From Orychophragmus violaceus (Eukaryota; Streptophyta; Magnoliopsida; Brassicales; Brassicaceae): a stretch of 64,000 bases of DNA. The notes beneath the pieces are model-generated. The model was not told where the DNA came from and ran no database searches. It saw only the letters and a list, made by a program, of their open reading frames with translations. The stretch is from NCBI GenBank assembly GCA_030180135.1, contig CM058238.1, forward strand, positions 6,685,248 to 6,749,247. Reading direction: 5' to 3'. The position numbers were made by a program, and so were the translations under genes. Positions 1-11,698 of this stretch are shown piece by piece. Within the stretch, counting starts at the first letter, position 1; each line of letters begins with the position of its first letter.

Positions 1-640
1 GATGGTGTTTTCCTTTGAAAATCCAAATTAGGCTTGTTTTTTTTTATTTGGACTCGAGGACCTCTGATCTGAAACCGACATGAACAATTTCGTTTTGATC
101 GGTTCGGGGTTTTAGAAAACTAATTTGTTGAGTATGGTGGTTGAGGATTCACGGATATATCAGATCAGGTTTGAGTTTAATTCGAGATCGAATTGGGTAT
201 TCAAACCTTTTAATATATCTAAGTATTTGATATAATCTGTTAGTAACTGATCTAATAAGATTTAATAAAACTTAATCTGATAAAATTTGAAAAGATAGGA
301 CATATAATTTTATAGTTTTTCGAATATTTTCGGATAAACCCGAATCAATCTATATTTGAGTGAACTTGATTCAAATCCGACTCGAAAATAGTTGAGCCTG
401 TAAATAAATTCTTAGTTCGTATATCCGTTGGACTCAATATCTATAAAGATCCGACCTAAATCCGATCCGAAAATCCGAATGTGATGGCTAATCCAAATCC
501 GTACGGACATGGCAAATATTGATATAATTGAAACTATACAAGTACAAAACTGGTAACCATAAGGAAACTAGGGGTTAAAATCTAATTATCCTAAGTTTTT
601 TTTTTTGTTATTTTGCAGTGAATTGAACCTTCTCTCTCAG
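1..640. other. AT-rich intergenic sequence with degenerate repeats
   Basis: I see no gene here. The stretch around 60-500 is rich in short degenerate units of the type atccgaa/gaaccga, which recur at about 11705-12290 and 23440-23900. They look like decayed dispersed repeat sequence. The PPR promoter and 5' leader presumably occupy the right part, from about 540 on. Confidence 0.5.
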
Positions 641-814
641 TTAGCTGTGTTTCCTAGCCACGGAAATCCAAATCCCCACTAAAACCCTAACATTTCTCAG
701 AGCTTCGTAACCGCTGTTCCTCCGTCTCATTTCTTCCAAAAAGAAACAAGCTTTTGATCCAGATCAAATCCACTGCACTAAACCCTTTTTCTGGTAGCTC
801 AGATCAAATCAGAG

Positions 815-2830
815 ATGAGATATCAACAATGGCGATTGATGCTTCTCAGGAGCTACCATGGGTCTCATCTTCCTTATCCTTCTCCTTGTTCCCAGTTTCA
901 TGTAACCTCCATTTCGACCCGATCTATCTCCTCTTTGCTTCACCTACGTTCCGCAACCGGACCTGTGCAACAAAGCGAAGAACTTGGTTGCTTAAGATCC
1001 CCAATGACGAGCTCTGCAGGCCTGGTGCAATCAGTTGGTCGAAGCTTCTCCTCCGAGCCTGCGATTAAAGAGAAGTCTTCTGCTGAAACTATATTGGTTG
1101 ACATCTTTAGCAGATTGAGTGGTGAGGATGAGATTAGGAAAGAGTTGGAGTCGAGTGATATAGTGATTAGCCAAGATTTAGCTTTGAAGGTTTTGAGAAG
1201 GCTCGAATCGAACCCAGATGTTGCGAAAAGGTTCTTTAAATGGATTAAGGAGGCTTTTCCTGGGGAACTTAGTTCGAAAAACTATAACATGATGCTGCGT
1301 ATTCTTGGTGGTAATGGTCTTGTAGATGAGTTTTGGGGTTTGGTTAATGCTATGAAGAGGAAAGGACATGGTTTATCAGCTAATGTTAGAGATAAAGTGG
1401 GTGAGAAATTTCAGAAAGATGGACTCGAGAGTGATTTCTTGAGGCTGAAAATGCTTTTCCCTTCAGATTGTTTAGATAATTCTGCCGAGAGTGTTTGCGT
1501 TAAGGTGTGTAAGATTGTGAACAAGGAAGAATGGAGTGATGATGTGGAGAAACAGCTAAGAGATTTGAATGTTGAGTTTCAAAGTGATTTAGTGAAACTG
1601 ATTGTGGAAAGTCTTGATGTGGAACCCAGGAAAGCTTTGTTGTTCTTCCGGTGGATTGATGAGTCTGGTCTCTTTAAGCATGATGAGAAAACTTATAATG
1701 CTATGGCTAGGGTTTTGGGGAATGAGAAGTTTCTAGATAGGTTTCAGAACATCATCGAAGAAATGAAGAGTGCTGGTTATGAAGTGGATATAGAGACTTA
1801 TGTTACAGTTTCAACGAGGTTCTGCCAGAGTAAATTGATTGAGGAAGCTGTTGACTTGTTCGAGATTGCAATGGCGGGTAGTAGTAGTAACAAACCCACC
1901 TCACACTGCTTCTCTTTGTTGCTCAAGAAAATTGTCACTGCTAAGGTTCTAGATATGGAGTTGTTTTCGAGAGCTGTGGAAGCTTATACCTCAAATGATA
2001 AGGTGTTGACGGATGCTATACTGAAATCTGTATTAAAGTCCCTAACAAGCGCAGATAGGGTTGCTCAGAGCAATGAGGTGTTGAAAGCATTGAAGAAAAG
2101 AGGCTACCTCCCAAGTAGTGATCTGCAGAGCATGATCGCATCAGGGCTTAGTCGTAAGGGAAAGAAAGATGAAGCCGATGAACTTGTAGACTTTATGGAA
2201 GCATCCGGAAATAACCTAGATGATAAGGCAATGGCTTCTCTTGTTGAAGGGTACTGTGATTCCGGGGATCTTGATGAAGCTTTAGTGAGTTTCGAGAAAA
2301 TGGTTGGAAAAGCAGAAGTCTCATATGCTGATTATGCATTTGAGAAGTTGGTTCATGCTTACTGCAATAAGAATCAAACAAGAGATGCATACAAGCTTTT
2401 GAGTGCACAAGTAAAGAAAAATCAGCTGAAACCTCGTCATAGCACGTACAAAATGTTGGTGAGTAATCTGTTGACGAAGAAGATTGCTAAAGATGGTGGG
2501 TTTGAAGAAGCTTTGAGTCTCCTACCAATAATGAAAGATCACGGATTCCCTCCTTTGATTGACCCTTTCATGAAATACTTCTCAACAACTGGAACAAGCT
2601 CCGAAGCTTTCGGCTTTCTAAAGGCTATGACCTCATATTATTTTCCATCTATCACAGTGGTTCTGCGTGTATTCGAAACTATGTTGAAGTCTGCAAGGCA
2701 CAGTGAGGCACAGGATCTACTCGCTCTGTGTCCAAACTATATCCGTGACGATCCAGATGTTCTAGAACTCTTCAACTCCATGAAGCCTGATGAATCTGCT
2801 GTAGAGAAACCTTTGGCTGCTGCTTCTTAG
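815..2830 (+). CDS. Pentatricopeptide repeat (PPR) protein, probably mitochondrial
   Basis: A single uninterrupted frame of 671 residues. The N-terminus (MRYQQWRLMLLRSYHGS...) is rich in Arg, Ser and Leu and poor in acidic residues for about 70 residues, as expected of an organelle targeting peptide. The rest is a run of about 35-residue helical repeats of P-class PPR type; a clear one begins near residue 290 (KTYNAMARVLGNEKFLDRF). PPR proteins of this class bind organelle transcripts and act in their processing, stability or translation; the RNA target cannot be read from sequence. The start at 815 gives the targeting peptide, whereas an ATG at 754 opens an overlapping shorter frame that looks spurious. 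Lack of introns is normal for PPR genes. The protein and its position upstream of NIK1 agree with At5g15980 from memory. No damage seen. Confidence 0.9.
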   Translation: MRYQQWRLMLLRSYHGSHLPYPSPCSQFHVTSISTRSISSLLHLRSATGPVQQSEELGCLRSPMTSSAGLVQSVGRSFSSEPAIKEKSSAETILVDIFSRLSGEDEIRKELESSDIVISQDLALKVLRRLESNPDVAKRFFKWIKEAFPGELSSKNYNMMLRILGGNGLVDEFWGLVNAMKRKGHGLSANVRDKVGEKFQKDGLESDFLRLKMLFPSDCLDNSAESVCVKVCKIVNKEEWSDDVEKQLRDLNVEFQSDLVKLIVESLDVEPRKALLFFRWIDESGLFKHDEKTYNAMARVLGNEKFLDRFQNIIEEMKSAGYEVDIETYVTVSTRFCQSKLIEEAVDLFEIAMAGSSSNKPTSHCFSLLLKKIVTAKVLDMELFSRAVEAYTSNDKVLTDAILKSVLKSLTSADRVAQSNEVLKALKKRGYLPSSDLQSMIASGLSRKGKKDEADELVDFMEASGNNLDDKAMASLVEGYCDSGDLDEALVSFEKMVGKAEVSYADYAFEKLVHAYCNKNQTRDAYKLLSAQVKKNQLKPRHSTYKMLVSNLLTKKIAKDGGFEEALSLLPIMKDHGFPPLIDPFMKYFSTTGTSSEAFGFLKAMTSYYFPSITVVLRVFETMLKSARHSEAQDLLALCPNYIRDDPDVLELFNSMKPDESAVEKPLAAAS

Positions 2831-4735
2831 CTCTGGTTTTAGTTTACATTCCTTCAATTCCTTCTTTTTTTTTGTTTTTGGTCAGTTGATTCAAAAATAT
2901 TGGCCATAGAATTTCCTACTGTTCCTTTTTGTTTACATGTATCATCATTCACCAGTTTAATGGCTTCATCAACCTGGTGCACTGGCAAAATAATTTCAAG
3001 GTACTCTGGTTCTTTTGTTTTTCAAATTTTCATTGTCTGCTTCGGCTCTCCCATGGATGCCCATGATTGTTCCGAGTATTATTAATAGAACTCTCTGTAC
3101 CAATGTATTGCCTATGGATCAGATACTTGTTTTCCACATTGCCAAGTGCTTGTGATATCAAAATGGAAGACCTTGTTGATGATGATATATATCTTTATGA
3201 TAGTCTCCCTGTTTAGTTAAGTTGGAACTTCTAAAGTAGATGTTGTGGCAAAACCCAAAAGAAGCCTCACTTGTGCTGTAGAGAATCCAATCAAGTCCTT
3301 TGTGTATCGTCATGGGCCTGAGTGATTTAGATAGCAAAACTAGTTCAGCAGAGCAGAAGGGAACATACGAGACTCAATAGTTAGTTTCTGTAGTTACTTG
3401 TTCTTTTCTGATTCTTGATATAGAAACAGGACCACAGGTCCACAACCACAATCGAATTGTACTGCTGGTCTTTGTCGTGTTGTAAATCGAATTCTTTTGT
3501 TCTTGTAGATCTATCATAATCTTGATATGTTTCAAAACTTTGCACCGTTTTCATTCTCATTGTCCATAGCATCATCTCTGCAAAATCTTTTTTGACTTTT
3601 TGTGCAGAAGAGTGTGGAGAAATAAAGGGACTGAACGAGGAGGAACAGATAGGTCGAGAGAGCGATGTAGCAAACATAAAAAGACAAAGCTTTGATTGAT
3701 GTTCTTACAAGAAATGAGACAAAAGAGTGGAAGAAAGAAATAAAGAGTGAGATGTGTCATCATTCCTCTATGATGAGTTGCTATTTAGAAAAAAGGGGAC
3801 CGTTTTCAAACCTTTGGATCCATCCGGCGGGTTGCTGGTTTTTGAAGCAAAGCCTGAGATGCTTTTATTTTTTGTTAGAAGAAAGATAAGAAAAAAGAAG
3901 TTTCACATTTCAAAGGAGACAAAGTTTCTTTCACTTTCCCGGTAAAAGCTAGAAAAGGAAAAAAGAAATGGAAAAGAAAAGATGAAAGAAATCAATTGAT
4001 GCACACTAAGCACGCTTAGTTTACTTGCTTGCTAGCGATGATCCTAAGATTCGTGTATAATTTTAGTTTTCAATTCATAGCACCAGTTACATTTATACTA
4101 ATATCATCGTCTTGAATGCCAAGAATGTTTGAACAATTGCTATTTTTTTTAATAACGCGCGCACTAAAAAGCTAACTAATAATGATTTGATGTAATAATC
4201 CCAAAGATAAGATGGTGGCAAGTTGCTTCGACGATTCACTTTCATGGACCGACAAGACAATGGTATAATCATTCTATCCAAATGATCCATGCAAAATACA
4301 AATGAACCGTTAATATATTCTTTATCAAGAAAAAAAAATCTTTATAAAAAAAATATACAATTATTGATAATTTTATCCTAGTGGAATCCAAAATTAATTT
4401 CAATTTTTCATGTTTTCAACGGTTCTAAGAAACAATATGATTATAACTTGTTTGTTATTGTCTGGCTCACAGTGAACAGTTCACTTATTACAATATGACC
4501 TCTATAAATTATATTTTATAATTCCAAAATAATTTGTAATCTAATTATTTTTTTATAAATTAATATTTCGCTAAATTAATAAAATATCATAATTCTGAGT
4601 ATAATAATTTAATAGGTTTTACTGTATATATTTTTTTAAAAAATATTAATGTTAAATTAATTCAAAGAAAATAGTCTTTACATCGAGTGTAGCTTTTTGT
4701 TTTTTTGTTTTTGAAGTCTTCAAGTGTAGCTTGAG
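2831..4735. other. Intergenic region downstream of the PPR gene
   Basis: I can support no gene. The first 250 bases are T-rich and probably hold the PPR 3' UTR. At about 4497-4629, phrases like cctctataaattat and ggttttactgta resemble ends of old mariner-type MITEs common in this plant family, but the copy is too decayed to bound. The remaining sequence is AT-rich without coding signal. Confidence 0.4.
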
Positions 4736-4738
4736 TTA

Positions 4739-6286
4739 GAGGCTGAATGGCACTCCGATTCCAATGCAGTGCGATGACCCTAATCGGAGGGTCGCCGTTG
4801 AATGACAAAACGATTTAAGTGCGATGTAGTTCATGAGAGATTTGAGAGTGATTAGTGATATTGATTTTGCTCTTTGTCAAATCGTTGCCTAATCGACCCA
4901 TAGAGCAGCGATTACTGTGCGGTGATCCATATATTATTCATATGTATATTTACTTTTATGTCTTCATTTTTTTAATCAAAAGTTTTGTCTTCATTTTTTT
5001 TTTTTTTTACGTTGATAATCAAGTCTGAGTTTTTTAAACTAACAATGATATTTAAAATATTACTAGATTTTAATCCGTGTCAAAAACGTAAAATCTCGTA
5101 TTTCCACCAAAAAATCAAATTCCGTTTTTTTTTAAGTCAAAAACGCAAATCTCGTTTTTCCGCAAAAAACACAAAATCTGTTTTCCCGCCGAAAACGCAA
5201 AATCTCATTTTCCGCCAAAAAAACGCAATCTCGTTTTCCCGCCAAAAATGCAAAATCTCGTTTTCCCGCTAAAAACGAAAAATCTCATTTTCTATCTTAA
5301 ATGCAAAATCTTTTTCCCCGCAACAAACATGATTTGTGATTTTGGTGGGAAAATGGAATTTGCGATTTTTGGCTGAAAAACGGGTTTGTGGTTTTTGGCG
5401 GAAAATGAGATTTACGATTTTGGTGGAAAACGAGATTTGCGGGTTTGGCGGAAAAACGGGATTTGCGATTTTGGCGGAAAAACAGAATTTGCAGTTTTGG
5501 CGGAAAAATGGGATATGCGGTTTTTGGCGGGAAAAAACAGAATTTTGCGGTTTTGACGGAAAATAATATTTTGTGGTTTTGGCGCCAAAACCGTGAAATT
5601 CAGTTTTCCCGCCAAAACAGCGAAATTCTGTTTTCCGTCAAAAACGCGAAATTCTGTTTTCCCACCAAAAACGTAAAATTCTGTTTTCCCACCAAAACTG
5701 CGAAATTATGTTTTCCGTCAAAAATGCGAAATTCCGTTTTCCCGCCAAAAACGCGAAATTCTGTTTTCCCGCCAAAACTGCGAAATTCTGTTTTCCGTCA
5801 AAAACACGAAATTATGTTTTCCCGCCAAAAATGTGAAATTCTGTTTTCCCGCCAAAAACGCGAAATTCTGTTTTCCCGCCAAAAACGCGAAATTCCGTTT
5901 TCACGCCAAAATCGTAAAGTTCAGTTTTACCGCCAAAACCGCAAAGTTCAGTTTTACCGCCAAAACCGCAAAGTTCAGTTTTCCCGCCAAAATCGCAAAG
6001 TTCAGTTTTCCCGCCAAAACCGCAAAATTTATGTCATTCCACCAAAATTGCAAGGTTTTTTTTGAATTAAAAACATAATTTTAATTAATAAATTAATTAA
6101 TAATATTAAGATACTTTTTTATCCTAATCACATCTAAATCACTTTTCCATTCAAGAATGTAGAGTAATCACATCGCACCCAAAACATAACTCCATTCATA
6201 ATTTTAACTAATCACATCGCTTCCAAAACACATCGCTCCCACATACAAATCGCAGTCACGCCTAAATCGAAGTGCCATTCGGGGCC
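4739..6286. mobile_element. Terminal-inverted-repeat DNA element filled with an E2F-motif minisatellite
   Basis: The left end (GAGGCTGAATGGCACTCCGA) is matched in inverted orientation by the right end, giving an imperfect inverted repeat sharing GAATGGCACTyCGATT. TTA occurs directly outside both ends (4736-4738 and 6287-6289), consistent with the 3-bp target duplication of PIF/Harbinger elements. A more internal shared phrase is the GCGATG/GATTCG-rich subterminal sequence. The middle is occupied by the tandem array at 5085-6055. No transposase is encoded, so it would be non-autonomous. Superfamily assignment rests only on the TTA duplication and could be wrong. Confidence 0.65.
5085..6055. 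repeat. 27-bp minisatellite, about 36 units, with core TTTTCCCGCCAAAA
   Basis: Units of about 27 bp follow the pattern cgaaattct-gttttcccgcc-aaaaa. Orientation changes inside the array: about 5085-5330 forward, 5335-5580 reversed (ggcggaaaa), 5585-6055 forward again, so neighbouring blocks can pair as long hairpins. About eleven units contain exact TTTCCCGCC (either strand) and many others differ by one base. TTTCCCGCC is the consensus binding site of plant E2F cell-cycle transcription factors. Because 27 is divisible by three, the array is open in several frames and gives false repetitive reading frames with a 9-residue period; these are not genes. Confidence 0.85.
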
Positions 6287-6289
6287 TTA

Positions 6290-8210
6290 AGGTTTTTAGG
6301 GACAAAATATCAACAGCAAAAATGTTAACATTCTAAAGAGATATGGAAAACTAAGCTTAGTGGTCATCTTCATACCATTTATCCTCCACGACTATAATCG
6401 AAAGTAGACGATGTCTAAACTGCTTGTCGATGAGTTGTACCAACAGTATCGATAGAGTCGGATGTTCACAATAACTTCTTGCATTCATTTTCTTCAAAAA
6501 CATACCTTACAATAAAACTCCGGATACAATCAAGAGTTTTGTCTGAGATATAGTTGGCGATTGTATGCCAACTTCATACCTTACGATTGTCATTAATGCA
6601 ATTTTTCCCCCTTTTTTTCCAACTTCATCGTGAAATCTTATTTGCTCGATTAACCCATGTGTTAGTATAGCATTTATTGTTAGTACTTTAAGCTCAAATC
6701 AAGTTTAACACTTGACAATAATAAAAATGTGATTTTTATGGAACTTGGTGACAATTAGGTGAACTTAAGAAAGACAAATACAAAACTCTAAGTGAGTAAA
6801 AAACAAAGACTTAGACAACTGGGTGTGGAGTATAGACATTGTCAAGCATACATATGCAATATAATGGCTGTAAATTGCAAAAATGTATACATAGAAATAC
6901 ATAAGAACATCTATAAATTTATACTCAATAACTTATTAGTTTACACATTAAAAATCGATCTATTTAATTTCTCGATAAACTAATGTATCCCTTAATTAAT
7001 GTACTAAAATACAACAATCATTACATATAGGCTTTATTGTAGTTTGAATAGTCGTACACACACGAAATGATGAACTATATTTGTAGCTCTTTTTATATAA
7101 CCCATCTTGGTCTAGACATATTGTAACCATTTTAGTTATTTTCTTCTTAATTTATATGAGTCTTGAACCGTCTAGAGAAATAGTTTTATACAATATCATG
7201 TCACCAAATACTATTCCCCTAACATTATTGAAGTTGAGACAGTATAGCTCCACCACCTCAGCCCTCATGCATAGACTGCATAGTACTAAAGTTTGGAACC
7301 ATCTTTCTCTATCTCCACTCTTCACAATCTTTCATATCATGTTTTGTAATCTTATAAGTATTACAGTATTTATGATTTTAATTTTTGTTTCCTCTGAAAT
7401 TCACAGATCCCATTTTCCATCAAACGTCAAATCGATGAGAAAAGCATATATTAAATATTAATGATTGTTTCTCATAAATCGAGTTTTACGAAACCGTGTC
7501 ACGTGTGACCAAACTATTAAGACTTGACTAGGAATAACACTTGGGAAAGTAAATCTTGAACAGAAAAATGGATAATTGTATTGTTCACCACAAATTTAGA
7601 ATATTTTTTGTTTGTTTCTTTTTGGTTTACAGTTCGGTACGCATCGATGAAGATAACCATGATGTACGAATGTGTATATATTTAAATAAGTAGAACATCA
7701 AAATATCATTTTAATGTGTGCCACACATTATATATATAAGAATTTAGAGGCACTTCTCTACTTATACAATATTTGTCTTGTTGATCGAAGTTAGAAAATC
7801 AATAATAATATAATTGTGTAATTGGTTCTTGGCATGAGAAATAAGTAAGCTTATGCTTTCAAAATTTGGTTAACATTGCAGGCAAATTAACAAGACATAT
7901 AGACTGATTTGACGAAAAGAAGAAGATAGATTAGCGTTCAACTGTAAATTAGCGGTAGTAACCTAATATAACCCTAAGATCACATTTGAAATTGCATGAA
8001 AACTGTCATTTTTTATATACGGTCGATTTTTCAGAAGTTGAAAAGACATTATTGTGAAAAACAAATATTCAAACTGTTTAGTTTCTATTAAAATCGTGTT
8101 ATAATATCACTGCCAACTCACACATAGACAAAACCTAGTGATAACGACAAGCAGTTTGGACAAATTGTAAGGTTAAAATTTTAGTGTCTTGTACTTGGTT
8201 CTGAGTTATC
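6290..8210. other. AT-rich intergenic sequence, no gene seen
   Basis: No supported coding, RNA or transposon structure. Short reading frames here lack codon structure or recognisable motifs. Confidence 0.5.
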
Positions 8211-8213
8211 TTA

Positions 8214-8460
8214 GAGCATGTGTAGTAGTGAACCCCCTTTTGGGGTTCTTAAAATTTTTTTATTATCAATTTTTTTTTTTTTTTTTTGCATTTATGAAAA
8301 AAAAAAAAAGGAGCCAATCGGCTCATGACACCTGGCGGAACAGTCAAGCTCTTGGGGAAGAGCCGGTTCTTCCCTTAATTGCATTTTCTTATTTTTTTTT
8401 AATTAAGTTTACCTAAGATTTTGTGCAAAAGTGGGTTAAGAACCCTTGCTGCACATGGCC
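8214..8460. mobile_element. Tourist/PIF-type MITE (247 bp)
   Basis: The left end reads GAGCATGTGTAGTAGTGAAC and the right end, inverted, reads GGCCATGTGCAGCAAGGGTT, an imperfect terminal inverted repeat. TTA lies immediately outside on both sides (8211-8213, 8461-8463). The interior has homopolymer A and T runs and no coding potential. The shared GAGC/GGCC start and TTA duplication are similar to the larger element at 4739-6286. Confidence 0.7.
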
Positions 8461-8463
8461 TTA

Positions 8464-9416
8464 TTGTCTATTTTTTATCTAACAAATCTAAATAAGCACA
8501 TTTATAAATCTATTAGTACATTATATCAAATATCTTAAAAGTAAATAGAGATTGTAGTTGTAAAATGAAAAGTGGGTTAACGACTTAAATTTTGTGTTTT
8601 GATGTTATGGAAAACTCTGCATGTATTTATAATATCTCGATTTGTGTTATATCCGTAAAGTTTTTAAAAATTAATTTGATTAAATATGTCAACAAAGTAT
8701 ATTTATTTGATCACTTGTTCAAACAGAATAGGGTTACACATATTTGATTTAGAGTAGTTAAAAAATTGATAATATACCGGAACATGATTCATTGTATCAT
8801 ATGATTCAAAACAAAATATGGAAAAGAATCGTATGATTTCGAGCCTTTCATACTAACACACCAACTTTTGGATGAGGATAAACTTATAGAGTTAACAAAC
8901 ATGGGGCCATGAACTATGATGATCGAAGAAATTACATTATTAAAAAAGAAAAAAGAATTGAAGGTATTTTCTTATATATTTTCTTATATGAAAGCTAAAT
9001 ATGGTCGTTAGCTCTTATTAGGATTTATAGAATCTAATTTTATTTTATTTCTTCATAAAAGCCAACATTTTCTGAACAAATAAAAGAAAACTCAGACAAA
9101 GGACTGAGAATCATCAAATTTGTATATAAAGCAAATTATTTTACACATTAACCAGCCACACATTATACTCCACAATTATTATATAGAAAATACTCTCTCC
9201 CTTTCCAAATATAGGAAGTTTTAAAATTTTGATCTTTTCAAAATATAAATTTTTTCACATTTCTATGTAACTGTTTATTTTATTTTAATATAAAAAATAA
9301 AAAATCAAAATATAATTAAAGGAGTTTTTTAAAAAATCTTGAAAAATCAGAATATTAAATAATATTTTTTATTTAAAAATAGATTAATAATTTGTTCTTA
9401 ATATACATGTTTTTAC
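8464..9416. other. AT-rich intergenic sequence
   Basis: No gene seen. At about 9189-9340 the phrase ctctccctttccaaatatag and the repeated aaatata-rich sequence resemble a decayed mariner/Stowaway-type MITE. The boundaries cannot be set. Confidence 0.35.
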
Positions 9417-9425
9417 TAAAACTTC

Positions 9426-10807
9426 GGGAAAAATGCCAAAAAAAACATGAACTATTCAAAACTGGCCACAAAATACCCAGACTATGAGGCTTTCCAAAAA
9501 AAAATCCAAACTACACGTTGACTTTCCACAAAATACCCCAACTTAGCGTTGACCTCGCTAAAATGGGACGCTGTTAATTAGACTAACATAATGGTTAGAA
9601 GGCGTTAATCAAATCGTTTATTGATCCGTTAAACCAATACGACGTCGTTTTGATTTAGTGAAAATTAATCAAAATAAAATTAAACCATAGATTGGGGTTC
9701 GAACCGTAGACTTAAATATCCTAGATAGGCTTGAAACCACTGAGCTAATGTTATTTTCTTGCTAATATGTACAAACATATTTTAATAAGCTGTTTTATAC
9801 CTTGCGACAGAGGATCTCAGAGGATCAAGCTTCTTCTTTTGACATCCTTCTTCTTGCCTACCGATTCATATCATCCAAAACCCATAAGCACAATCAAATT
9901 GACAGAAGAAAAAAAATCTTGAGAGAGATTTTGATGAATTTACTTTGATAAGCTTCCTCGCTTGTTGACAACACAAGGATAACCTCTTGCACCAACCAAA
10001 TTTTGATTAATTACACCCAAAACTCTTCTCTGCTCTCTCTTCATATTTTGTCTGTATTTTCTGCTTCTCGTTTCATCTAAACACAATCACACATATGTCA
10101 GATGTCAGAACGTCCCCATTGTTAAGACCTCAAATTCTCATATTACTCTAAAAATCCTATTACCTTGAAGAACCATCGTTGTCGTGCGTTTAACTACGAT
10201 TTCGTTCTCACATGAATTAACCATTTTTGTTCGTTTTGATTCTTCCAAGAGAAAACCCACCAATGAGACTAGAAGAAGAGCATTAAACGAAGGGAATCCT
10301 AGTCTGATACACTCGAATCTGAACAAGGGGATGAAATAGGCAAATGGCAATGAAAGAGGAAGACGATTGAATCTGAAATCGATTTTGGGATATTAGGGTT
10401 CCAAGTTTCGATTTTGGGATTTTAATAAGAGATAAGAACAAGAAACGTTTATAATTAATTGGCCGTAAGCATAGACAACGAATTACAAACGGCACATTGG
10501 TTACATGTCACTTACTCTTGGCTCGTGTGGTACACGGTTCGAGCCCAGCCAAAGCTTGTTTTTTTAATTTTGTTTATAACAAAACGACGTCGTATTGGTT
10601 TAACGGATCAATAAACAGTTTGATTAACGCCTTCTAACCATTCTGTTAGTCTAATTAACGGTGTCCCATTTTGGCAAGGTCAACGCTAAGTTGGGATATT
10701 TTGTGGAAAGTCAACGTTTAGTTTGGGTTTTTTTTTGGAAGCCTCATAATCTGGGTATTTTGTGGCGAGTTTTGAATAGTTCAGATTTTTTTTTGACATT
10801 TTTCCCC
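9426..10807. mobile_element. Non-autonomous Mutator-like element with long terminal inverted repeats
   Basis: The ends GGGAAAAATGCC and, inverted, GGGGAAAAATGTC begin inverted repeats of about 230 bp (about 9426-9655 and 10575-10807) that share the same sequence with scattered differences, including the palindromic AACGACGTCGT near the inner edge. The element is flanked by an exact 9-bp direct repeat TAAAACTTC (9417-9425 and 10808-10816). Long inverted repeats with a 9-bp target duplication are diagnostic of Mutator-like elements. No transposase is present. The interior around 10140-10480 looks, on the minus strand, like a 5' leader followed by a short open stretch (from MVNSCENEIVVKRTTTM), possibly captured host sequence, but I do not recognise it. 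Confidence 0.85.
9690..9755 (-). other. tRNA-like module (A and B box) inside the Mutator-like element
   Basis: On the minus strand, TAGCTCAGTGG fits the tRNA A-box and GGTTCGAACCC fits the B-box, about 40 bases apart. A matching B-box (GGTTCGAGCCC, about 10546) lies on the plus strand near the other inverted repeat, so the two modules are mirror images. No full cloverleaf can be drawn. Confidence 0.4.
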
Positions 10808-10816
10808 TAAAACTTC

Positions 10817-11453
10817 CGAAAAGGTATTAAGGATGGCCGACAAAAAAAAGGTATTAAGGATGGATACTAACAATTGGCACATGATTATATTTATATATTT
10901 AATATCTTCGTATTTCCACGACAAAAATTCTGAAAATTGAGTGGGCAACAAAACCAACAAGTATAAAAATTTCTTGAGCATAGCTAGTTTTTCTAGATAA
11001 TCTTCTCATCATCGAAGTTCTCACATTCTTTTTTCTTTAAGATAAGTTCTCACATTCTCAAAACATATTAACCTTAAGTTATTACGTGCAAACATATTTA
11101 TACCGAGGATAAAAAGTTATGCAAGGCGAAGCGATACAATGTTGGATTCCCTTTCTACCAAGCTACCAGTCATCGGTGTGTTTTTTCTTTCTGTTTTCTA
11201 GTGAAAACATAAAAATATTTCAGTTTAAATCATCCCTTAGAAATTCAATATCTTATTTCCATCAAAAGTCTACACTGTATAAGAAACATTTATCTTATTC
11301 TAAAAATATCTGAAATGTGACTTAAGAAATAAAGATATATGACAACATAAAATTTAAAATAAAAGAAGAAACCATAGACAAAAACATGGCAGAGTGGCTT
11401 GCAAAACAACAGTATTTTAATTTCCTGTTTTACCTTTATAGTTTTTGAAATAT
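10817..11453. other. Intergenic sequence
   Basis: AT-rich, no gene seen. A short tandem duplication of ggtattaaggatgg lies at about 10822-10865. Confidence 0.4.
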
Positions 11454-11463
11454 AACATTAGTT

Positions 11464-11688
11464 GAACGGTCGAGGTAGTCCAAGTGGTAGCGGGTCCGTG
11501 GTGGCAATACACCATCCGGATTCGACTCCAGGTTTTTAACAAAAAATACCTCTTCTGGTCACAACACGGGTACTGGGCCTTGGCCCAGAGAAAAACCTCC
11601 CAGGTGAAGCTGGCTTGCGGCCTAATTGGGCCCAGAGGATTAATCTGGATCAATTGGTCTGGGATCTACCCCTGAATTAACAAAAAAA
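11464..11688 (+). mobile_element. tRNA-derived SINE (225 bp)
   Basis: The head has pol III promoter boxes: TAGTCCAAGTGGTAGCGGG (A-box region) and GGATTCGACTCC (B-box), spaced as in a tRNA. A tRNA-unrelated body follows, rich in GGCCCAG motifs, and the element ends in an A-run. The direct repeat AACATTAGTT flanks it (11454-11463 and 11689-11698). This is the full signature of a retroposed SINE. The crisp target duplication suggests a fairly recent insertion. Confidence 0.88.
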
Positions 11689-11698
11689 AACATTAGTT

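Noticed and set aside
754..1068. 104-residue frame overlapping the PPR start
   Set aside because: Different frame from the PPR gene, no motif, ends inside it.
5085..6055. CRISPR-like repeat array
   Set aside because: Units are contiguous tandem repeats without unique spacers, orientation flips, and the genome is a plant nucleus.
5445..6065. 206-residue open frame of FSRQNRKVQ-type repeats
   Set aside because: It is the 27-bp minisatellite read in frame; it has a 9-residue period and no protein features.
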